A stretch of 64,000 bases of DNA from Acridotheres tristis (GCA_037013685.1 CM072884.1:102661548-102725547), one strand, 5' to 3'; positions 1 to 15,000 are shown, numbered from the stretch's first letter. The notes: generated by a model from the sequence alone, not told the origin. Numbers and translations are program-made.

Positions 1-3000
1 TGTTCTTCAAGGAGACTGTAAGGAATGGACCTCCCATTCCTCTTTGGTCCCTCTGCAGGATGGTCCCCTGGTGCTTCTTCCCACTCACCTCATAGAACCA
101 GAACACTCAGCAGAATGGGGTGATGAAATGAGCTCCTGGAAATGGCACTGCACTTTCCAGATTTGCAAAAACTGTCACTAACCTTCTTGGAAAGTTTTGT
201 CTTTTTATTCATTGTCTATGTAGGATTTGGTGAAATTCTTGTGTGTTTTCAGCTATAATTATTTCCTCTTACTTTTGACTTCAAGTGTCTGCAAAACTTT
301 CTTGTTGGAGTGTGAAAACAGAGGCCTCTCTGAGTCTCTCAGAGAGAGAACAGAATGAAAGAATTAAATTAAAAACCTTTAGAGAAATTAAAGTATATTA
401 AGCCACACAGACATACCTCTGAAATAGAGGTGTAAACTTTAGTTTTAAGTAGAAATATTATTAAGTCGCATAGATATGAAGTAGAAGTATAAATCTTAGT
501 TTTAAGTAAATAAAAATATGTTCTAAGTGCCTTAAAGAGCAAAAGCTTTAAAATCTAGTGTAAAAAAAAGGTAACAAAAACCAAACTTTAGTGAGAGCTC
601 AAAAACATATTTCTAGTCATAATAAAATTTAATAAGAATATTGCTTACATTCTTCAGATGGAACAGATAGGCTACATGCAGAAATGAAACATAAATTTTA
701 GTATTATAGAACCAGAATTCTAATATGTTTAGAAGAAATGCTTCAGATTTTTAGTTTTAGCTCATTGGGTAAGTTGTAAATAAAAATCTGTGTTTTAGAG
801 TGAGAGCTCTCTTGCTTGCTCTCTCTCTCTCTTCCATCACCATCATCATCATCATCACTACCACCACATGAAAGAAGAGGAAGAACAAGAAGGAAAGAAC
901 AGAAGAAGAAAGGCCAGGGAGCATCTGCTTCTCGAGACTCTGTACCAGGCCACAGCCTCTGCCTCTTGCACCAGAGAGCTGCTTCTGCTTTAATTGGGAA
1001 TTTACGCCAGAAAGCTTTAACACTTTGGACTCTTTGTCCTTTGAGACTGATGTGCCTTTACAATAAATAACTACAGCAATCAACAGCTGCTCCACTCTTT
1101 TGAAGATATAAACATATAAACCCATAACAACCCTGACACTTTCTGTCTCCTTAGTCAAAAACAGCACAGGAAAATAGAGAGAGAAGAGGATTAAAAGCAG
1201 AAATAAATATTGTTTCGTTCCATTGAAGGTGGCAACATATTAAACAGGGGAGAAACAAGTCTTGTTATCTGGAAGCTTGAAAAAAGTTATATAAAAAGCA
1301 AGTTACCTTTTAAATGAAAAAAATAAATGTTTTCTTGCTTGCTGTTTCCTGTTTGTGCCAAATATTGAGTGAATTAAAAAGAGAGAAGGTATTTACAATT
1401 CTGATGGAGGAGTAGGTGTTGAAAACATTATGTGTGATTGCAAGCATGATGTGGTCCAGGCTGCTAGAGACTGACATACTGTGCAAAGAAATGTCAGAGC
1501 CCTGCTCACCAAGCTCACTGGCACGGATTAACCTCTGGGATGTGCTCTGGGCTCTGTGTTCTGCCCGGGGAGAACACAGTTATCCTGCTTGAAGAATATG
1601 ATTAATATTTCGATCCTATTTTGCAAGGGGAGGAGAAGAAAAGGATGAGAATGGATATGTATTTGTTTTCATCTTAATCAGAAAAAAAGACCAAGGAGGA
1701 AGGGTTCTGCTGTGGGTAAAATGTACCTACAACGCAGCAGGTTTACTGAGGGACCCAAAGTGAGATCAGATGCTTCTAATGTAGTTGAAAAAAAGACATA
1801 AACTCTTTCTTATTATGTTACTTGTGTCACTCATGGCACTGCGGCAATAGCAAGAAACACAGGAACTGCATGGAGCCTCCAGTCCCAGCCTCTGCCAGAT
1901 AAAATGTGTTCATTTATCTGAGGGCAGGATTTCGACTGCCTGGCATGTGCACATAAGCTATGATAAAGATTCTGAATACTTAAGACTAAGTATTTTAGGG
2001 ACAGTAAATGACCAGAGCTCCTAACCTGTTGAGAATTTACAAACAAGAGACTATTTTTAAATGTTTGTAATATTTTCACTTTGCCTGTGTTTCTGCTGCA
2101 TTTTGTGGTTGTTTCCAAGATCTGAGAATGGTACTTTTCTAGAGAAGACTTAAAAAAGACATTTAACCTTTCCTGTTTGTCACTATTCCAGCTGCACTCG
2201 AACCCAAGAATATTCTGCAGGTTTTTTTTCAAACAAATAAAGATAATTTGCATTAAAATAATCAGTGTAAATTTGCACATACATTTCAATGTTTATGTAA
2301 ATAATTTTGAAAACTTGCTCCCTTTTTGTGGATATTTGCCATAACATTGATAAGTACTTGCAAATGAGGTGTCGTGACAGGAGCTACGTAATTCAATGAA
2401 GCATCAAAAAAAAATATTAATTGCCCATTTTACTTCTCAAACTCTTTTCTCTGCCCCCTTGCTCAGTTGAGAGCTTTCTATTTTTAACTGAAAGCTCTAG
2501 GAAAAAAAAATCTACTTTATTTAAATGGAGAACTCAAGCTTTTTACTGATATCGATAATCCTTGAAAGCAATATTGCCTAACTTCTGGAGTCATCTGAAA
2601 GGCTGCATGATATTACTCTAAAAATATATATATATTTATCAAGAGCTTCCCATCAGCTTTTACCTCAGATGATCACAGGAATAAAATATTATGTTAGATC
2701 TATTCTCTTGAAAATACATACACTCAAAATGGTGGGCTCGAGGAACTCACATAAATAATTTTTAATGTTGCTTCAGTGGTTGAATTCAAGCATAGCTGCA
2801 AGAGGAGCCACCTGAGAGAAAATGCTTCAGATTTGATTTACAATTCATCTCAAATCCCAGAAAAACCATCTATATCTGTTTTTACCAGGGCTTGTCTTCC
2901 TCCAATTCTCTAGTACTCTTGGCATAAATGTTTGATAAAGATTTTAGCAAAAGTTCAGATGTATCAGATATGCATTTATTTCAGGGATATTATTGTTTTC

Positions 3001-3499
3001 AAATGTCTGCTTTGCATAAAGACTTTACGAGTTACTAAGGTAAATCTTTCTTGGCTCTTTTCTGTTTTAATTTAAGGAATATTTTAAAGTAGATTAAACT
3101 GATCCTTTCTGTAACTCTACAGACATCACTGTAGTCACAATAGGAACATATTAAAGCTGTTTGTCTCATCAAGCATCATGGAAATGTGCTTGGAAAATGC
3201 TTGGAATTCAATGTTTTTTGATGCCATCTGAATATAAAATATAAATTCCTGAAAAAATTGCCTTGTCTGGCAGTGTTCAGAATTTCATTTCAGTAGATAA
3301 TATGGAACTAAGAACGTAAAAAGATGGCAACAAAGACAGAAATATTATATACAAAAACTAATTAATTAATAATTTTGAAAACAGAGTTTTTGTGGGTTAC
3401 TGTAATTTTGAGGAATTTTTCTTCCTTTGATCCCATCCCAAAGTATTGTATTTAGATTTTTAAAGAAGCTTAAAAAGACAATAAACTCAAAATTAAACA
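1..3499. other. AT-rich DNA, no gene or named repeat seen
   Basis: No convincing exon or known repeat was recognised on either strand. The only simple-sequence feature is the CT and CAT tract listed separately near 820-869. Open frames here are short (at most about 150 codons), biased by low-complexity sequence and without recognisable domains, so none is called as a gene. Confidence 0.6.
820..869 (+). repeat. (CT)n followed by (CAT)n microsatellite
   Basis: A short CT dinucleotide run is followed directly by CAT triplets that degrade into CAC/ACC triplets. It creates artificial Ser/His-like or Met-rich open frames on both strands. Confidence 0.85.
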
Positions 3500-3722
3500 A
3501 ACGAGGCTGCTTTTGAATACCAGGGAACATTTTTGCACTGTGTGAGTGACAGAGCACTGACACAAATTTCCCAGAGTTGTTGTGTCCATCCTTGAGGATA
3601 TTCAAAAACTGTCTGGGCAGGATCTGGGACAATTGGCTCTAGGAGACCCTTCTTGACCAGGGTAGTTGAGATCAGATGATCCCCAGAGGCACAATTCCAT
3701 CTCAACCATGCTGTGATTGAAG
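3500..3722 (+). mobile_element. CR1 LINE 3' fragment (old)
   Basis: The plus strand follows the 3' part of avian CR1 in order: a block like 'tgagtgacagagcactg', then 'tttcccagagttgttgtg', then 'tccttgaggatattcaaaa', then a block around 3,650-3,690 equivalent to the 'agatgatctccagagg' segment, and finally 'ccatgctgtgattga', a decayed form of the terminal tail. CR1 is a non-LTR retrotransposon whose copies are usually 5'-truncated, as here. Many substitutions indicate an old insertion. No coding capacity remains. Confidence 0.85.
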
Positions 3723-5888
3723 CCAAAGATGATCCTAAAGGAGGGACCTTTGCACAAATCTCTGTTGCCTTAATGTTTCCTTTCCAAGAAAAAGAAAGTA
3801 AAAAGGGCCTTGCTACATAGCTGTGCTTAGATTACAAGATCAAGACTAATTGCAAAGGAATAATCAATTGTTCCTTGAATTTGCATTTTTTTTTTTTTTT
3901 TTTTGAGAACATGAGCCCATTAGAATCATAGCTCCCTTAACATTTAGGTTAACTGATTGTTCTGCCCTTGATTTTGTACAGCAAATTTATACTGAGTCAC
4001 ATTATTTAGACACTTTCATTAACAATTGAGACTTCTATTGTTTCAAAACTGGCAATAGAAAGCATGTTTCCTGAAATTAGCTTTGTAACCTGACAGTACA
4101 GGAAATAAACTCTACGGTCCTTTACTTTAAAATACTGTCTCAAAATCAGCTTATGCATCTCTGCATTTCCTGCTCAACAGTTTTTATCATAAGACACAGC
4201 AAAAAGATTTTTTAATTCTCTCATTATCTCACACGTTTCTCCTTTGGATGCTGCATATGAACCGCATATATTTAAGAAAACAAGGTCCATTTTTCCCAAA
4301 AAGTGACACATTTTTTTAATTTTCAAAATGCAAATTTAACCTGAAACTCTTTACTCATGATCAATTTTTTCTCTACTTTTTCCCCTACTCTTCTCTGCTT
4401 GCTGAGGCTGCAAGGTCTCATGTTCTGCTCTGCCTTTGATGAACTGGAGACCTGAAGGTATCTCTGGTGATGAGAAAAGGAAATCTTTATTTCAATAGCT
4501 TTTTCACTGATGGTATTTCAACACCAAATACAATTGTATACAATAGAATTAGTAGAATATTAGGAAATTTTCCTAACATACAAAAATGTTCTGAAAAATG
4601 AGCATGTCTGCAATTGTTCTAGAAAAACACTTTTAAGTACATAGGAACTTGCTGAACACATTCTTGCTCTTGTGGAGAAGAATTCAGTTTTTGAACCATA
4701 CTGTTACCACTATCTGCACTCCTGTCTTGTAAAAATTTAGGAAATTGAGTCCTTGTTTCCAGCCCAGGGACAGCTGAGTCTTCCCCTTCATACTTGGTGT
4801 ATTTTCTGTCTGTCCAAGAGCCCAGGAGAATTTCACAGATAATATTGCAGAATAACTAATTTGGCATTCCAAGTCTAGTCACTTGAACTCTGATCACATT
4901 AGAACTCTAATGATCACAAATGCACAAGCAGGGTGGCATTGACACAAAAAGTCTGGCCACATTTGCAGTCCCAGATGCACAAATAGCTTGAGTTACTCTA
5001 TAAGCCTGGACACATTCATTAAGATTCCAGATTCACAAATACTGCAATTTATTGATTGGTGTGACAGGGTTAGGTTCAGACATTGCCATTGATAAATCCA
5101 CTGATATCAGAAATCATAAGCAATAATACTGCAGAATAAGGCTTATCCAATAAGCATTCTTGTGGGGGATGAGATGGGTACATCCTTTTGACCTCCAGAA
5201 TACATTAGATTCTTCTCTGACCTTCCTTACCCCATGAATTCCCCTTGAATTACATTCATATTGTTTTCTTTGAGAGTGAAGAGAAATTTTCATTTGATAT
5301 GATGTCATCATTAGGTGGAGTTTGAGTGACTTTAGTAATATATGTAAAACACGTTCAGGTCTTTTACTTCATTAAAATATCCAGGGGCATAAAAATTCAA
5401 ATGCGTTTTCAAGTTGATGAAACATGACTCAGCTTTCAGTTGCTGTTTGAGTCATTCCTTTGGCTTAGATCCCATCATCCACATTGATTTAAACAGAACA
5501 TGATCACAACCCCTAGTGCCACTCCATCCTTTGTTTCCTGCCTCTCCCAGGGCAGTACACCAAAAAAGTCTCTGCTCCTAAAGTTTGCAGACAGTTTTTT
5601 TTCTGGTGAACTAGTGCTAACATGGCACTTCTCCTTGCTGAGTTTTGTCTTTCAGTATTTTTCCACAATCTCTCCCACTGAAATGTTCCTATTATCATTT
5701 GGTTTTTTTCCAAGAACCTAAAAGTTATTTCAGCCAGATGAGACAGGAAAACAGAGTACATGATAGCATTGCCATTATAGCTCTTGCTTTTCTATTAAGA
5801 AAAACCAATAAAAGCTCTGTTTGTATCCTGGTTTTTGCTTTATTCCTGTCACCTCTTATCATTCTATAGTCACAATTTGCTTCCACTT
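3723..5888. other. Unannotated AT-rich DNA
   Basis: No gene or recognised transposon. It contains a T19 homopolymer at 3,886-3,904 and a weak, diverged repetition of 'agat(g/t)cacaaat'-type motifs around 4,870-5,060 (see findings). Confidence 0.55.
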
Positions 5889-6050
5889 CAGTGGAGTCTG
5901 GATTAAGAAAATGCTTGAGACTCAAACGTTGAAATTTTGGCAGTTGTCCTTCAGAGGAAGAGGATTGGTCCTGTTCAGGGCCAGGAGCTGAATTTGATGA
6001 TCCTTGTCAGTCCTTTCCAACTCAGCATATTCTGTGATTCTGTGATTTTT
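5889..6050 (+). mobile_element. CR1 LINE 3' end
   Basis: The sequence contains the typical avian CR1 3' terminus on the plus strand: 'gatgatccttgtcagtcc' followed by 'tttccaactcagcatatt' and the tail 'ctgtgattctgtgatt' near 6,030-6,047. Only about 160 bp remains, so it is strongly 5'-truncated. This is the normal fate of CR1 copies made by target-primed reverse transcription. Confidence 0.9.
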
Positions 6051-9000
6051 TGACTAAGGGCAAAGACAGCCGTGGTTTCCTGCAGTGCAAAATAAAACAT
6101 TATATCGTAGGGCTGTAATACAGGTTACTGTATGGACGATGTGATATGTTAAAAACCAGTTATTTAAATGGTGACTTCGTTAAATATTTGGTTTCAGTTT
6201 GATAGGGTGAGCAACAGCAGGTGAACTTTCTCTGGGTTTCTAGACAAGAGAGGCTCAGGGTAGCAAAGCTGAAGCGTTTGTTTGGTGTAGTCTTATTTTC
6301 ATAAGGTGCTATGTCCAGGTGTTGAGATACTATGTCCAAACCTAGTGTTTAAATCCCATCTTTGTAAAAGGAATCTGATTTTCAGCTTCCTGAATCTGAG
6401 CTTTGGCCCTTCTCAGATTTTGAAATTTATAATAGCCTTTCAGATCAGGAGTTGTCTGCATTTGTTAAATATTCAGTGTAATCAGACAAGGTCTAAGGTC
6501 TTTCCTAGGTATTTAAAGCCTTTTACAGATTTTCTTTTCCAAATAATTTTTGCTTTTAGGCATATTAAGTTTTGGGCATATGAATTTCTTAGATTTACTG
6601 TGGTTTTTTCCTGTTTCACTTGTTGCCAAATCACAGCTGATCAGTTTAAAAAATGCAAACATGCTGTAAAGTTTAAAGTTATTTATCAAATGTTAGCAGG
6701 CAGCTGAAAAGCAGCTTTTATCACATCTGCCTGTGATTTTGCCAAGATACAATGAGAATTTACATTTTACTGGCTGCTAAAAAAAACCCCTCCAAAATCC
6801 AAACCAAAACTCAATAACTCCAGAAAAAATAATCCACAAAATAATCCACAAAAGCACTGTAAAAACAGCACTGGTGGCATTCATTTAAACATTAATGTAA
6901 TGTAATATAATGCAATGTAAACTTCAGATACTGCTCTCACCCTCTTTGGTAACTGTGAAAACATTTGCTAATTGCCTCTACTCCCACGATCCTCCTTCCT
7001 TCTGCTGAGACTTTCCATCAGAAGCTGCATAATCATCAGTCTTTGAAGTCAATAGTAGTTTGCTAACAGAGCAATTAGTTGAACCACCATGAGCCAAAGG
7101 TGGTAGATGTGTTCCTTTTTTTGTGACATATAAACAGCATTTACATGGACTTGCAAAAGGTTAATAATATACACGTGGATTTTCTAAGTGTTTTTATTTT
7201 TTTCTGTTTGAACAAGGTGAATGAATGCCAGCTATTATTTTTTTAAGAGGGGGTTGTCAGGCTGCAGAAGCAGGTGTGTCAGAGCCCAGGATCCTGACCT
7301 ACAACACATGTCATGTGGCATCAAGAATCCACATCTGAGCAGCTGAAATGACATTCATCTGACTGAATGTAGTCATTTTATACTGGAACCATCTAGCCGG
7401 ACTTCCATTTTCGTCAGTGGGAAGAAATAGATTAAAGTGCTTTATTTAAAGTACATACATAGGGGTGCATGGCCATTTTGAGATAGTTTTATGACATTAA
7501 TCCAAGTGGACATAGTAGTTCTATTAGTTGGACCTCAAACCGAAATGATCTTGCCTCAGCATCTGGATATAGGAACAATATTGAGTATTTCTGGCTAATA
7601 GCAAAAAACTTGTTTAAAAGATAATTTCTCACAATTTTTTACTGTTACCTGTTGCATTGCAGAATCATAGACACACTTCAACCTTTTGGGAAGCCTTGAA
7701 TATGATTTTCTTTCTTTTTCAAATCCATAAACTTCAAAGTCATCTCTACAGAAAGTCTTGTAGCTACAGCAGTTATATGACAAGAGTTCTTTTAAGGTTG
7801 TTGCATTGATCTGCTGAATGAGCTCATCAAGGCACCTTTACAGGTACTTCCACAGTATGTGCTTCTCTTTTTAATATGTTTAATGAAAAAAAGGGAGATA
7901 AATAATAGCATTCAATAAAATAATGTTTGTATTTAGAATTATCCATTTGAAATGAATGACAAGAACAAAACATAACTAAAATGACATAATTATGCCCTGA
8001 TAATTCAGTCCTGTTTTATTAATTAAAAAATCTTTAAAAGAGAGAGCAATGTAAAATGGTGTTTCCACCTCCATCTGCCTTTCATTTTTTATCTTGTGTG
8101 AAGTTTCATATTTTTTTTCAAAGACTGGAGGCAGATGACAGCAAAGTGAAGAATCACCTTTGTTGCAGAGTAGAGGAAAAATGGAGAAAGGAAAAAAATA
8201 GCATGCATATTGCTATTGTGTGATATTCAGTGCAAACAGAGCTCTAGAGTGCTGCCCAAAGACAGCACCTCTTTACTGAGATGATTTACTATATGCACAC
8301 TCTGAGCCACAGATGTGTAGTTTAAGTAACAAATCTGCCTTGTAAATGTGTTCTACTGCATCCACTACAGCTTGGACAATGCAAACTGAATTTGTTTCTG
8401 TAGACAGAAATGTTTATTAGAGCGCAGCATGTTAAACAAACAGGCTAGAGACATATTAGGCTGCGTTTTATTGAACACAGAACATTTTCTGTTGTGAATT
8501 TTATCTTGAATTTGCAATTTAAAAATCTGGTCAGTGGACATATAATCTTAATAATCATGGGAAGTTTTTTATCATGTTTGGAGAGACACGGTACTACTGT
8601 GTAAACTGTGATGTAATTTTAAGGTATTTTTCCTTTTTTTAATAAACAGTATGAAGGTATTCCCTTTCTTCCCCCTCCCCCCTCCTCATTAAGGGTTCTA
8701 AATACAATGAGGGTATGAAATAGCAGTACAGATGGGGATATCACTGGAGGTGTAGTATAAATGGACCCTCTGTCTCATGGAGAAGGTGGAGTAGAATGCA
8801 AGAGGCCATGGTACTCAGGAAGAGAGAAGTGAGGAACTAGGGAAGAGTCTTGAGAGAGGGATTCAGCCAGGTGCATTTGTTCTAAGACTGAAAATTGCAC
8901 TGAAGTTCATGTCCAGGAAAATAAATTTTGTCCTGAAATTTTACTTTTTATTGCGTAGTTGGAGGTTTTGTTGTTTTCTCTCAAAGCAGTAGAATTGCTC

Positions 9001-12000
9001 TTCATATGATTTATCTAAAGAATAAATGTCATACTTTATATGAAATTTACCTCTGCATAATTTCAGGAAATAAAATTTCCTCATATTATTCAAGCCTAGC
9101 AAACAGGTTGATTTAACAGAGGAGTTAAATCAAGCTTTAGTCCATAAATTTATACAAGTATGATTTATATTCAGTCAAGTGAGGGAGTATGGCAAGATAT
9201 TTAAGGCCACCATGACTTGTAGCAATCAGTCTACATAAAACAAAACAGAAATCTCTTGCCTAATCAAAGGTACATGTGCAATCACAGAATAAAGACACCC
9301 AAACATGGAAACAACAATCTCTGTGTTAAATTAGGCAGAGAGCTCTGTCTCCTGTGTGTTTTTGGTAATTATAGTAACCCTACACTGACTTTGTCACATC
9401 CCCTCTGAGACATTTGCATGGCCGTGTGTGTGTGGTTTTTTATCTGTGCACCAACAATTCTGTGGAGATCTGGAAATTTCTAACTTGTGAACAAAAATTA
9501 CCGGGGGAAGCAGGAGGAGTAAGAAGGATATGAAAATTCTGGCAAGGACCAATGCAGCAGCTTTCCTTTTGCCTACCTGATGGAGGAAGGGCTGCACTGG
9601 GATGCAGCACCCATCCAAACTGCAGCTGCACTCCTGCCCAAGGCTTTGAAAAGGGCAGTGGGGAGGACAAAACTGTCCCTGCCCAGCCAGGCTCTTCAAA
9701 ATAAAATTTTAAGTTGTTTTCTAAGGAAGTGTATCTTAAGTGAACCAATTTGAATACATACCTGGATTTCTCAAAGATGCTGTTACCTCCACAGGGAGAA
9801 ACCTGTTTCTCAGATTAATTTCCCATTTTATTAATTCAGAAGGAAGAGGAAGGGAGAAGGAAGATAAAAGGTGTGTCTGCATTAGGATACAGCACACACC
9901 AAAAGGAATGAATGTATTGAGTGAAACAGGTGAGGCTCCACTACCAACACTGTTTTGTGGGCAGAGCTGGTTACTTCAAAATCTCTTATCTGGTCTCATA
10001 GCAAGAACTTTTTCTAATCAATGTAGTTTTTCTCTAGAATTTGGTTAATGACTAGCATAATATTGTGTCTTGATTATTTCAAGAAGATTTGTTAAAAATC
10101 TTCCTCATTTTACATGTTACTGATTTAAAACATCTTGTCTTATATATTTGAATTCATTTTCCTCATGTACAACTCGTAGTGACTTATTTTTATATCTACA
10201 CTTTTAAGGATCCTTTTAGTTGAGCAGTTATTTGCAGAGTAATCCTAGAGGAATTCCCTCCCACTTCCACTCAGCAACAGGTATGTGCATATATATATAT
10301 ATATTTGGCATTAGAGCAAGTAAAATTTATCTTTTGAAACTCCATCTGCTTGTGTGGGAACAAGCTAGAGCATGTAAACATCTCCGTGAATGCATTTCCT
10401 TCAAAATGCAGTTTAGAATTTTTCTTAACAGTCTGAAGTATTGCTTTGATCTATTTTTTCAAATTTACATATGTTTTAGCAGACAAACTTATTGCCCAGT
10501 ATTTGAAAAACTGAAAAAGTACCTATTTTGCCAGTATGCATCTATGGTTACTTTTACATCAAATAGTGGTTTAGAAAAGGAGTGCACTTACAAAAAAAAC
10601 CCATTACTTTTATTTTATATTTCTTATCACAGACTGAGCACACATAATAGACTCTTATAGTGTAAAACTAAACCCAAATACTTGTTCCAAAACCTTTGTT
10701 AAGGTAAGTAATCATATGGAAAAGATTGTTTCTACTTATATGTTCCCAACCTAATTTAAGAGATGTTCTACTTAAGAATGGCAAAGATTTTCTGAAAAAC
10801 AAGGATTTGGTGTTTGTAGCAGAGAGGTGTTCAATAGAAACATAAGAGAGAGTATAAATCTCCAAAGACATTGAATATAAGCTTTTCATGATTATATACA
10901 TTTCATGAGTATATTTATTTCTGTAAGAATTTTTTTAAAGCAAGGTATTGGGAGACAAGTTCATATTGCCTGAAAATCAATGTAATTTACAGAATTTTGT
11001 TGAGCCTCATTTCTACACACCCTTTGCAGTACTGAGACCAGGTCTTGCAGAAATCTCCTGGTGCACAGTTACTGACAAACCACCAAGATAAATTATTCAA
11101 AACAATATATTCAAAATAAATTATGTAGCCTTCCCAGTTTATTCAGACTCCTCTAAAATTCTAGATAGTTTTTTTAACAAGTTTAGAGCTAATTTTTTTT
11201 ATGTTGCATATATAGTCTCTAGAATTAATGTGTGAATATGTTAAATGTGTATATATTTATATATATAAACATTGTGATGGGCTAGAAAACTAATGTTGTA
11301 GACAAGGTACATCAGATTCTGCAGCCTATGATTATGATTCAAGACAAAGGCTGAAAGAAGAGTAGAAGAAAACCTTTTTCATCTTTCCTAAATTAGTGCC
11401 TTTTCTCTGAAAGACCAAGATGGTGAAATAGAAAGTGTTCTATTATGTTTCCAATGTGCATGCTTCCTCTCAAGAAGCAAACTGCTGGAACTCACAAAGA
11501 AAACAGACAGGTTAGTTTCTCCATGTTGTCAAACTAATTTCTGCTTTGTTCAATGATTGCATTTAGTGTATAAATTATAGTCTACTTTATTAATATCTGA
11601 TATTTGCTCCTCGGGTATTATAAATCCACCACAGTATCACCAATAACATTTGCTGCTAGAGGAATATTACTGAATATCTGGCTTTATCTGGGGCCATACA
11701 AATACCTCTCACAGCATTTTGCAGATTTCATGGTATTTGTTCACACTAGTGGTAAGTACAGTATTGAATTTGCTAATTTTAAAAATTTTGATAAGGGCAA
11801 GTTCTAGCTTCCAAAACCTTTAAATCATACTCTAATGTATGCAAACATGTTTCAGGTTGTATATATTACACTCATATAATTTATATAGTTTTTTCATTCT
11901 TTTCTAAGCAAATTTTTGCCAAATCTTTTTAAAAATATGATTGCGCCAAAAAATAACTATCAGGGAAAAAAATATGATATAATTTAATTGAACATTCACT

Positions 12001-15000
12001 CTGGTGAGTTTATTAAATAAATTTAGGAAGTGGAGAAGAAAACCAAAGTACAACCATAAAAACAAAGAAGAGAAGGAATACAGAGCAAAGATAGATTATC
12101 TTTTTTAAACTGGTAAGTACTGACAGAAGGATGGCAATCTTCATGACATCTACAAGTGTTTGAGTTAGTTGTGATAAAAACTGTGAAGAACTTAAAAAGC
12201 AGTAGAAGGTGTAGAAGATATAATTTGAAAAATTCACGTAGTGTTTTGGCTTTCTTTTTGAAACTTTTTTTTCAAACAGAATCTTGTCTCATGCCCATCA
12301 AAAATCCATTTGTTGATAGATGTATCTTCCAGTACCTCTTTGTTGACATTAATGTAATTATTCTAGGAGTTCATGTGGCATGCTGGAGAACATGTCTTAT
12401 TTAAGGATTACTAGGAAGGACAGTCATGTCAGCAGATTCAAAATTGTCTTCAAGTAACACAAAGGATGCATTTGTCATCAATGAACTCTAGTTTTGGTTG
12501 TTCTCTCTACATTAACTGGCAAAACCAGAACAGTTTATTTGGCTTCTAAATAAATGTACACAAAGTTGTCGTAGAGATAGGAAGATTATGTGGTAAGAGC
12601 TACCATAAAGCTCTAATAACAGTCTTTATGTGCTTAATTTAGGACACGTATAGGCAGTTAATAATTTGTATATGGAAATATTAATGTTTATTAAAATAAA
12701 AGAAATTTACACCTGCAATTTTTAAAGTTCTGTTTATAATGGTTGTTGTCCCAAGGACTCAAAGACATTTTTCTGAGGCAAATGACTCTGATTTCCTATT
12801 TCTGAATCAGAATGACTCATATTTCGTTACTATTTGAAGAAAAAGGTCCCCTGTCAGTAATGTCTGAGGAACATACTGTCAATACCTTCCCTCCTGTGTA
12901 TGGGCAGCCTGAAATAAACTACTGGCTCCTGAGTGTCTACACTTGTGACAACCTGTCAACAAATCACAGAATACTCACAGAACTGCATCAGTGGTTCTGC
13001 ATATGGTTCTCAATTTACCCAGCAAGCCAAGGGCCTGGGTTGTATGCTGGCTCAGGAGTCCAGCTCACCACGAGATGAAGGCTGACAGTCACACAGGAAG
13101 GTGAGCAAGGACAGACACTCCCAGGGATGCCCACTGGACTGCCATACCAGGCAAGGGGGTTTTCATCCATGCAGCAGCCTCAATAAAGAAGGAATACAGC
13201 AACTGGATCTAAGCCATTTCTCTTTCACTGTGAGAAGGGTCTGAGGATCTTTGCTGTGGGTCATATGTCTGAATTATGTGTCATAATTCCCCTGATCAAT
13301 AACTAGTGATGCAGACTACAGACTTTAGCTAAGAAAGGAGGCACTATGCTGATATAATTCTATGTATTTGTATTTGCATGTATTTCTTGCAAGCTCAGGA
13401 TCATGGGCAGAATTTTGAGACTTCTGTGAATTCTAAAACTAACCTGCTGCCAGCACTTTCTGTTACAGCACAACAGAATATAATTTTGTGATTCACAGGA
13501 GGGAATCCTGACTCTCTGACCCTTATTGAAAAGATTGAAAAAGACTGAATGGTCTTTAGTGGACAAATGTCATTGCCACGTAGTGTTTCATCTCCTTTCA
13601 CAGGTGAGAAGTACTGTAAGAATTCATTTTTTAAAGTGTAATGCATTTTGGAGAGTGACATGCAGACTACCTGACAGCATGGGCTTGAAAGGATTCATTG
13701 ATTCCTTTTAGTTCTGTTTTAACTAGATGTAACTTTAATATCTCAATGTTGTCTGAATATTTTTCAGATTTCAAGCATTGACAGAAGGAGTTCAAAAGGG
13801 CCCTGAAATGAGACACTGAATCCAGCACACCAATCTTGGTTGCTAATCCCAAGCTTCCAAAGCCAGTCAAGGTTCAGATTTACCTTAGAGACCTCTAGTT
13901 CAAATTTCAGGAAAACTGATACCTGCATATGCTCACAGGAGAATAGTTCCTCAGGATGCTTTCCATGAGGAATATTGCAGCAAATGCAACGTAGATAATT
14001 TTCTCCTTCATCATTTTTCTTTCAGAATGGCTCATATAGAAAATTGTGAGATAAAATGTGTATATTAGTCTTAAACTGAATTCTGCAGTCCTAGCTTTGA
14101 GATTAAAATACCTTTTTCATTTGACGGTTATGAATGTCAGGGCCACAAAATTCAAACACATTTTATGCAATGCAATTGATAAAGAACTACGATTAATAGT
14201 CCATATCTTGGTGGGGAAGTACCCCCAAACTGACTGTGAGAGGTTAACATGCTCTGTCTCTGGTGGTAAAGGAACCACATGGCGCTTCTCTTACCTAAAC
14301 AATGAAATTTTCATCTCTGCTGTGAAGAGGTCAAAGAAAATGGCAAGAAATCCAACATGCAGTGGATAATAATCAGAATTAGTAGAGGAGTTGGAAAAAA
14401 AAATTATAGGTTACTTGCCACTGTTAATTGTAGGTTTTGAACCTTTTGATATAATTCCAGACATCTTTGTAAGAAGAACCACTAATTAACCTCCATCAGA
14501 ACCAAACCATGAACATGTGTATTACACACTGTTTGTTGATAGTTGGCCAGGCTGTGCTAAGAAAAGAACACGTTCCAGTAGAATGTCACAGAAAAGAAAC
14601 AAGGGGTGGATACACAAAGCCTGGCATTCTTATATGAGATGGCCTGAACTGTTGCCTTCTTTTGCAAAACCATGAATACACTTTTGATATTTGGGTTGTA
14701 GTCCAATTACTGTATTGATCAGTGCACATTTTCTGGATCGATAGATAGTCATCATTATGTTTAAAATTGTTTATTTCGGCCTTTACACTCCTCTAGCCAA
14801 AGAATTTTACGTTTTTTTCAGCTCTCAGACAAGAAGCAGTGTGGGAGCTCTGGGCTGAAAGCAGCTGCTCCCAAGCTGATGGGTGAAGAGCCTTTGCAGC
14901 CATTGTCAGATGCTGTGAAACTGCATCCAGCTCTTCTCATGTTTTGCCATTGCCAGTAGGAAGGGATGACCTTTACAAGGCAGCAGATTTCACTGCAGTG

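Noticed and set aside
757..1167. 136-codon minus-strand frame
   Set aside because: Open because of the CT/CAT microsatellite; the Met/Val-rich run translates the CAT repeat.
7660..7745. Old minus-strand CR1 end
   Set aside because: Only 'agaatcatagacacacttc' and 'acttcaaagtcatct' resemble CR1; too weak to call.
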